DNA of 9,938 bases from assembly GCA_947442115.1 (NCBI GenBank), contig CANEVK010000077.1, positions 1-9,938 of the forward strand, written 5' to 3'. Shown here piece after piece: positions 6,407-9,938 of the stretch. The DNA comes from Bacteriovoracaceae bacterium (GTDB lineage: Bacteria > Bdellovibrionota > Bacteriovoracia > Bacteriovoracales > Bacteriovoracaceae). Position 1 is the first letter of the stretch, and every line of letters begins with the position of its first letter. Made by a program: the position numbers and the translations under genes. The notes beneath the pieces are model-generated. The model did no database searches, was not told the origin of the DNA, and saw nothing but the letters and a program-made list of their open reading frames with translations.

Positions 6407-6771
6407 CTCAGAATGACTGGATAAAGAATGTAGTGGAACTTTTTTATGAAAAGGCCAGAGAGGACATTTTAATCGGTTATCACTTTCGGCATATTAAAAA
6501 CTTTGATGAACATATCCCTCGGATTGTTAGTTTCTGGGAGATTCAACTTCTTGGAAAATCTCAAAAACCTCTCGAAAATAATTTTGATATCTTAAATGTC
6601 CATGTCCCACTTGGCATCAAGCGTGGAGAACTAGGACGCTGGCTGGTTCTTTTAAAAAAAACAATTCATGAGGAACTGGCAAACTCACCAGAGATGCTTG
6701 GCCTTTCTCAATTATGGGGAGAAAAGCTGGATCTTTTTGAGAAGAAATTTTCAGGGTTTTTTGGCTTCTAA
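6403..6771 (+). CDS. Group III truncated haemoglobin
   Basis: This encodes 122 residues, about the usual length for a 2-over-2 haemoglobin. It aligns by eye with group III members such as Campylobacter Ctb. FYEKAREDILIGYHF carries the B10 tyrosine (Tyr15), DEHIPRIVSFWEIQLLG carries the distal E7 histidine (His37) and the family FW..LLG signature, VHVPLGIKRGELGRWL carries the proximal F8 histidine (His67), and Trp80 is at the G8 position. The E-F region departs from the usual Y-G-P-H pattern and is about four residues longer. Group III proteins bind O2 and NO and have been linked to nitrosative stress or microaerobic growth; which applies here is unknown. The start overlaps the upstream stop (ATGA), and the 3' end overlaps the opposing lipoprotein gene by 21 bp. 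It is cytoplasmic. Confidence 0.85.
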   Translation: MTQNDWIKNVVELFYEKAREDILIGYHFRHIKNFDEHIPRIVSFWEIQLLGKSQKPLENNFDILNVHVPLGIKRGELGRWLVLLKKTIHEELANSPEMLGLSQLWGEKLDLFEKKFSGFFGF

Positions 6772-7119
6772 GTGCTCAGTCACAAAACGCTCAAGGATGG
6801 GCTCACCCGCCACATCATCAAAGAGCCAATTTCTTGAATAGTAACCACGTACTTTTTTCGCCGCATGCTTAGCCTGGGCCTCATTCATAAATTCAACCGC
6901 AATAAAATCTAATTTTTGAACCTGAACATTATGTCCGGCCACACAGCCCTCGGTATATTCTGTGCACTGAACACCATCAGATAAATTTTTAGGTAAAACA
7001 AAGCTGGTACTCGAGTCAGCTTTCAGAGCTTTAGAGTAGAGCTGCTCTTTGGTGTACTTGAGTTCTTTGGTGCATCCCAACAGAAAAAAGCCTAGAAAAA
7101 AGAATAAAGGAGTTTTCAT
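6751..7119 (-). CDS. Small lipoprotein, unknown function
   Basis: This encodes 122 residues. The N-terminus MKTPLFFFLGFFLLGC is a lipoprotein signal peptide with lipobox LLGC and lipidated Cys16; Thr-Lys follows, with no Asp at +2, so outer-membrane sorting is plausible. Two further cysteines (Cys52, Cys59, in QCTEYTEGC) could form a small disulfide loop. The C-terminal half (DFIAVEFMNEAQAKHAAKKV, then RGYYSRNWLFDDVAGEP) suggests a compact alpha/beta fold: one beta strand, a helix, and a WLFDDV segment. It is convergent with, and overlaps by 21 bp, the truncated haemoglobin gene. It diverges from the protein-glutaminase-like gene across 139 bp. I do not recognise the family, though exported status is clear. 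Confidence 0.8.
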   Translation of the reverse strand: MKTPLFFFLGFFLLGCTKELKYTKEQLYSKALKADSSTSFVLPKNLSDGVQCTEYTEGCVAGHNVQVQKLDFIAVEFMNEAQAKHAAKKVRGYYSRNWLFDDVAGEPILERFVTEHLEAKKP

Positions 7120-7198
7120 ATCTTAAGTTTAAACCAAGATATCAAGAGATCAAAGTAGGAAGAATAACTTAATTTTAAATGAAGATTCTCTCCTCTCC

Positions 7199-7235
7199 CT
7201 AGGCAAATATGACGGGAAAAGTTAAACCTGCCTAG
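7199..7235 (+). promoter_or_regulatory. Stem-loop in leader of the protein-glutaminase-like gene
   Basis: CTAGGCA (7199-7205) pairs perfectly with TGCCTAG (7229-7235) around a 23-base loop containing GACGGGAAAAG. It ends 8 bases before the strong ribosome binding site GAGGGGAGG (7244-7252) and 23 bases before the TTG start. It could be an operator or a structured mRNA leader that modulates ribosome access. It does not fit the preQ1 or cyclic-di-GMP riboswitch patterns I know. Confidence 0.4.
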
Positions 7236-7258
7236 TCCATTTTGAGGGGAGGTTCCCA

Positions 7259-8059
7259 TTGCAAAAAATCATTCTCTTTTTCTTAAGTCTTCTATTAACG
7301 ACAACATTAATGGCCGAATCATTTCACGCCCAATTAATTGCAACGGAGAGGGCCCAAGGAAACACTTTTCTCCTTAAATTCAGCAATGGAAGAGTCGCCT
7401 TTACGACAAGTCCTGACGCCAATTTAGGGCCTACGACTTATGAAGTCTCTGTCGATGAGGACCAAAATCTTCTCCAGCTGCAAGTCAGTGATGATCGGCC
7501 AGAAGCAGAAGAAGAAAAAAATTATTTTCTCTCGCCTGAAAATACTCCAACTCTCATCACTGAAGAAGAAGCAAGAAAGATATTTAATCGTCTCAATTCA
7601 AAATATAAAAGATCCTCAGAATGCTCTAATCGCGCCCATGTTTGGGCCTGGGAGGAGTTTAAAAATAATAAGATAACTTCTGAAAAAGTTTATGTGCTTT
7701 TCACCGCCTCTTATATCAATCGCTACCGCTTTAAATGGTGGTTTCATGTGGCCCCACTCTATTCAGTAAAAAAAGGAGATCAGATTGAAAAATGGGTCTT
7801 TGACTTCATGTTCAATCCTCAACCTGTCAGTATTAAGCAATGGACTGATGGTTTTGTTTTTTCAAAACGCAGTTGCCGCTATACAGAGAAATTTTCTGAG
7901 TATGATGTGAACCCTCAAACCGAAGACTGCTACCTCATGATTGATTCCATGTTTACCTGGAATCCTATGGACATGAAGCATCAGGAGCTCTCTGGGAGAT
8001 ATAAAACTCAATTTGCCAGAGGAGAGATTAATTTTGCCTACAAACAAGCCTTTCAGTGA
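7259..8059 (+). CDS. Secreted protein-glutaminase-like enzyme (protein glutamine deamidase family)
   Basis: This encodes 266 residues from a TTG start, supported by GAGGGGAGG at 7244-7252 with 6-base spacing. MQKIILFFLSLLLTTTLMA-ES is a Sec signal peptide. Residues 20-105 form an N-terminal beta-rich, acidic region that could act as a pro-domain. The catalytic core follows: ECSNRAHVWAWEEF (Cys122, then RAH at 125-127), KVYVLF, WWFHVAP (His163), WVFDFMFNPQPVSIKQW (Asp182). This is the signature of protein-glutaminase, which converts glutamine side chains in proteins to glutamate with release of ammonia. The Cys-to-His interval is 41 and His-to-Asp is 19, against 41 and 20 for Cys156/His197/Asp217 recalled for the Chryseobacterium enzyme. 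Two more cysteines (Cys206, Cys224) may form a disulfide. Family relationship is well supported; substrate and activity are not. An EF-hand lipoprotein gene follows after 10 bp. Confidence 0.82.
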   Translation: MQKIILFFLSLLLTTTLMAESFHAQLIATERAQGNTFLLKFSNGRVAFTTSPDANLGPTTYEVSVDEDQNLLQLQVSDDRPEAEEEKNYFLSPENTPTLITEEEARKIFNRLNSKYKRSSECSNRAHVWAWEEFKNNKITSEKVYVLFTASYINRYRFKWWFHVAPLYSVKKGDQIEKWVFDFMFNPQPVSIKQWTDGFVFSKRSCRYTEKFSEYDVNPQTEDCYLMIDSMFTWNPMDMKHQELSGRYKTQFARGEINFAYKQAFQ

Positions 8060-8069
8060 GGATGACTTT

Positions 8070-8747
8070 ATGAAAAAAATCAAAACCACCGCAAAATATA
8101 TTTCATTGCTTTGTCTCATCTCTTGCAATCCGGAGACAAAAGATCAAAAAAGCATCCTCGTCACAACCACCCCTGCTTCAATCACAGGTGATTATCAAGT
8201 TATTCTAAGACCTCTTAATAATCATCTCGCTGGCTGGATACCCAATGGGAAATCGGAATTAAAGATTGATGATAAAACTCTTTCCATCAAATCCTGGATT
8301 GATGACTCAAGTGCAGTGACTCACAGGCAATTTATCCTCAAAGGTTCAAGGTGCCCTACGCTAGAAGATGACAAGAATAAAGATGGCGTCATTGATATCA
8401 TAGAAACAGTTAGGGTGAGTGGCAAAATTATTCTTCCTTTAGATAATAACCTTCAAGTTCAATTAGGGCCCTTAGATCAATATCCTTTTGGAAACTTTGC
8501 CTATGATCAAGAAATAAGTCTAAAAGATTTGGAAGAAGATCTCAGACAACCTGACTCTAACCCTGATGACCATGTGATTAAACTTACCCCAAGAGAATTT
8601 TTGAGTTTTGAAAATAAAGTTATGATTGTCTTGGGGATAAATGAAAAAACAATTTTACCTGATCTCACACAAAATCTTGATGGAGTCAGTCCTCAGCTTT
8701 CTATCCCTATAGTGTGTGGATTGATAAAAAAAACAGATGAACTTTAA
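8070..8747 (+). CDS. Lipoprotein with an EF-hand calcium-binding loop
   Basis: This encodes 225 residues. The start at 8070 is chosen because AGGA at 8059-8062 lies 7 bases upstream and because it gives a proper signal peptide (MKKIKTTAKYISLLCLISC, lipobox LISC, Cys19); an in-frame ATG at 8013 inside the upstream gene is therefore rejected. Residues 101-112 are a canonical EF-hand loop, DKNKDGVIDIIE, with Asp/Asn/Asp at 1, 3 and 5, Gly at 6, Asp at 9 and Glu at 12, preceded by GSRCP (Cys95) and followed by a PLD motif. The rest is beta-rich. Proteins with a CP...DxNxDGxxDxxE...PLD pattern are, from memory, common among exported proteins of Bdellovibrio-like bacteria, but their role is unknown. 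Asn at +2 does not signal inner-membrane retention. It is co-oriented 10 bp after the protein-glutaminase-like gene and probably co-transcribed. Confidence 0.82.
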   Translation: MKKIKTTAKYISLLCLISCNPETKDQKSILVTTTPASITGDYQVILRPLNNHLAGWIPNGKSELKIDDKTLSIKSWIDDSSAVTHRQFILKGSRCPTLEDDKNKDGVIDIIETVRVSGKIILPLDNNLQVQLGPLDQYPFGNFAYDQEISLKDLEEDLRQPDSNPDDHVIKLTPREFLSFENKVMIVLGINEKTILPDLTQNLDGVSPQLSIPIVCGLIKKTDEL

Positions 8748-8777
8748 TTATTTAATAGTTTATTAGATAGAAAGCTT

Positions 8778-8810
8778 AACCTGGCACCTTTTTATTGGTT
8801 TTCTTTTTTT
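8778..8810 (+). terminator. Weak possible terminator after the EF-hand lipoprotein gene
   Basis: A short AACC (8778-8781) / GGTT (8797-8800) stem is followed by a run TTCTTTTTTT (8801-8810). The stem is too short and the loop too long for a convincing intrinsic terminator, but the T-run lies about 50 bp past the stop codon where one is expected. Confidence 0.25.
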
Positions 8811-8859
8811 CGATTCTGCTAAAATAGTGAGGACACCTATTTGCTGATTCGTGAAAAAT

Positions 8860-8886
8860 GGAGAACTTTCTTAAAGAAAGTTCTCC
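8860..8886 (-). terminator. Strong hairpin terminator of the transglutaminase-elicitor gene
   Basis: GGAGAACTTTC (8860-8870) pairs perfectly with GAAAGTTCTCC (8876-8886) around TTAAA; 11 pairs, or up to 13 if the loop closes. On the minus strand it begins 10 bases after the TAG stop at 8897 and is followed by ATTTTTC, a usable U-run. On the plus strand the following bases (TTCAATC) are a poorer tract, so it may stop the opposing lipoprotein transcript less efficiently. Confidence 0.8.
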
Positions 8887-8896
8887 TTCAATCTTA

Positions 8897-9938
8897 CTAA
8901 TTTACTGCTCGATAGATTTTTGCAAGTCCCCCTAGTGGTATCGGAGCATTCCTGAAGACTTTAGAGCGCTGATAAAGCCAAAGGAAATCAGGTCTCGTTT
9001 CTGAAATCCAGCTTCCTCCGATGATCTTTCCATCAGAATTTATTTCTAAAAAGTATTCATAATCTTTAAACCTAAATTCCTGGTGAGGAGTTCCTGTCAC
9101 TGGATTTTTGGAAACGAAATTTAAAACACCGGTTGCTGCAAGTTCTGGTGTGAAAAACTTTAACTCTTCTCCATAGATCATTTTTGTCTTCACTCTTATT
9201 TTTCGCTGAACTCCATTAATCGACTCTTCGGAGCTAATGGACTCCTCAGATAAAATTTCAGTTTGATAACTGGTGACGGGCTGATTCCATACATCATTAA
9301 AGCGGTCAATATCGGCCACAAAACCAAGTCCATGAATTCCAATCATATTAGTCAAAACCACATGAAAGGCCCCTGCATTGACGTCTTTACAGTCTGGAGT
9401 ATTCGCTTCTTCAATGGATGGGAAATTAGTATTGCGATCTCTAGAACCTGCCTCACCAGGAACTTTGCCATTCACTCGGCATCTACGGCCTGTAAAAGAA
9501 AACGCACCTCCGTAATTATAGGCATCATGCATCGCCAAGAGTCCTTTCACATCAGAGGAACCGAAAGGCACTTTAATTCCATCCGGATTTGTGACTAAAA
9601 CTTTGGCCGGCTCAGGATAATTTGTGGCGGCCATTGCCCAGCCATGGCAAATCCCCTCCCACCAGAGGTCACGAGTGCTCACCATACTAAAAGTTTTTCG
9701 CGTCAGAGTGTAGGCATAATCACCTTGGGCCACATCATAAAGTTCAGAGGGAGAGAGCTGCGCCATCTCCTCTAAGCTCATCTTTAAGAGCTCATTTTTA
9801 GTTTTAAATTGATATCTAAAAGGGTTTGGATCAGGATGATTCCAGCGATAGGCAATTCCACCAAGATGACTTGGCCAATAAGTTTCTGACCATCCATAAC
9901 GATTATCAAGAATTTCTCCTCTGATAGGAAGCATATCA
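8897..9938 (-). CDS. Transglutaminase-elicitor family protein (N-terminus outside window)
   Basis: The frame is open to the right edge. The ATG at 9934 is probably internal, because no signal peptide precedes the mature-like GWSETYWPSHLGGIAYRWN. Numbered from that Met, 345 residues are visible. Hallmarks of the transglutaminase elicitor family (Phytophthora GP42-type, also found in bacteria) are WWEGICHGWAMAA (Cys96), GAFHVVLTN (His191), GFVADIDRFNDVWNQPV (Asp208 as likely third triad member) and, near the C-terminus, YEYFLEINSDGKIIGGSW and RPDFLW. Transglutaminases crosslink glutamine side chains to lysine amines with release of ammonia. Bacterial members of this family are largely uncharacterised, and hydrolase or peptidase-like activity is possible. 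A tandem SEESIS/SEESIN insert sits at about 229-240. A strong terminator follows the TAG stop. Family assignment is confident; the reaction is inferred. Confidence 0.83.
   Translation of the reverse strand, partial: DMLPIRGEILDNRYGWSETYWPSHLGGIAYRWNHPDPNPFRYQFKTKNELLKMSLEEMAQLSPSELYDVAQGDYAYTLTRKTFSMVSTRDLWWEGICHGWAMAATNYPEPAKVLVTNPDGIKVPFGSSDVKGLLAMHDAYNYGGAFSFTGRRCRVNGKVPGEAGSRDRNTNFPSIEEANTPDCKDVNAGAFHVVLTNMIGIHGLGFVADIDRFNDVWNQPVTSYQTEILSEESISSEESINGVQRKIRVKTKMIYGEELKFFTPELAATGVLNFVSKNPVTGTPHQEFRFKDYEYFLEINSDGKIIGGSWISETRPDFLWLYQRSKVFRNAPIPLGGLAKIYRAVN
9217..9252. repeat. Degenerate 18-bp tandem duplication in the transglutaminase-family gene
   Basis: Two adjacent 18-base units, 9217-9234 and 9235-9252, match at about 13 positions and both begin TAAT. 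On the minus strand they encode SEESIS followed by SEESIN, an acidic serine-rich insert downstream of the putative catalytic Asp208. It looks like an old in-frame duplication in a surface loop. Confidence 0.6.

Noticed and set aside
7199..7235. Cyclic-di-GMP (GEMM) riboswitch, suggested by GGCAAA and GACGGGAAAA-like pieces
   Set aside because: The element is too short, and the second paired domain and tetraloop receptor of that class are absent.
8013..8069. Upstream in-frame ATG extending the EF-hand lipoprotein by 19 residues
   Set aside because: It would bury the lipoprotein signal peptide and ignore the good AGGA site before 8070.
7862..8128. Minus-strand open frame spanning the end of the protein-glutaminase-like gene and the start of the lipoprotein gene
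   Set aside because: It crosses two well-supported plus-strand genes, including their shared ribosome binding site, and encodes nothing recognisable.
9263..9598. 111-codon plus-strand open frame opposite the transglutaminase-family gene
   Set aside because: Shadow of a coding region whose minus-strand product carries strong family motifs; the plus product has no recognisable features.
1..9938. Defence system, prophage, integron or transposon
   Set aside because: No integrase, transposase, terminal repeats, nuclease, helicase or toxin-antitoxin signature was found; DUF2786 alone is not sufficient evidence of a mobile element.

Overview
The window reads as ordinary chromosomal DNA from a Gram-negative bacterium, most likely a member of the Bdellovibrionota (Bdellovibrio/Bacteriovorax-type predators or relatives). 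This is an inference. It rests on moderately AT-rich, very compact DNA, a high share of secreted and lipobox-bearing proteins of no known family, an EF-hand lipoprotein of a type I associate with that phylum, and secreted enzymes that act on proteins. No rRNA, tRNA, CRISPR array, insertion sequence, phage gene or integrase was seen.

Layout. Positions 1-371 hold the 3' end of a secreted or surface protein gene (+), nearly abutting a small exported cysteine-containing protein (-, 374-730). A divergent control region (731-937) with two overlapping inverted repeats leads into a two-gene + operon: an HEXXH metallopeptidase-like/DUF2786 fusion (938-2032) and a DUF423 membrane protein (2029-2415). 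Its 3' end overlaps a convergent - operon made of queE (7-carboxy-7-deazaguanine synthase, 3589-4290) and a large lipoprotein (2383-3567). Divergent from queE, a tightly packed + operon (4457-6771) encodes a helical protein of unknown function, a small zinc-ribbon protein, a 344-residue unknown protein and a group III truncated haemoglobin. The haemoglobin gene overlaps the end of a convergent small lipoprotein gene (6751-7119, -).

The right third is the most interesting part. At 7259-8059 (+) there is a secreted protein that I recognise as related to protein-glutaminase (protein glutamine deamidase), with Cys122, His163 and Asp182 spaced almost as in the characterised Chryseobacterium enzyme. 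It is followed by an EF-hand lipoprotein (8070-8747, +). Convergent to these and cut by the right edge is a protein of the 'transglutaminase elicitor' family (8897-9938, -), with a Cys-His-Asp triad, and a strong terminator lies between the two units. Two papain/transglutaminase-fold enzymes that act on protein glutamines therefore lie within 2.7 kb, beside a putative calcium-binding lipoprotein. That could be an envelope- or prey-modifying glutamine toolkit, but the link is inference from proximity.

All annotations come from reading translated sequence and remembered family motifs; no searches were run.
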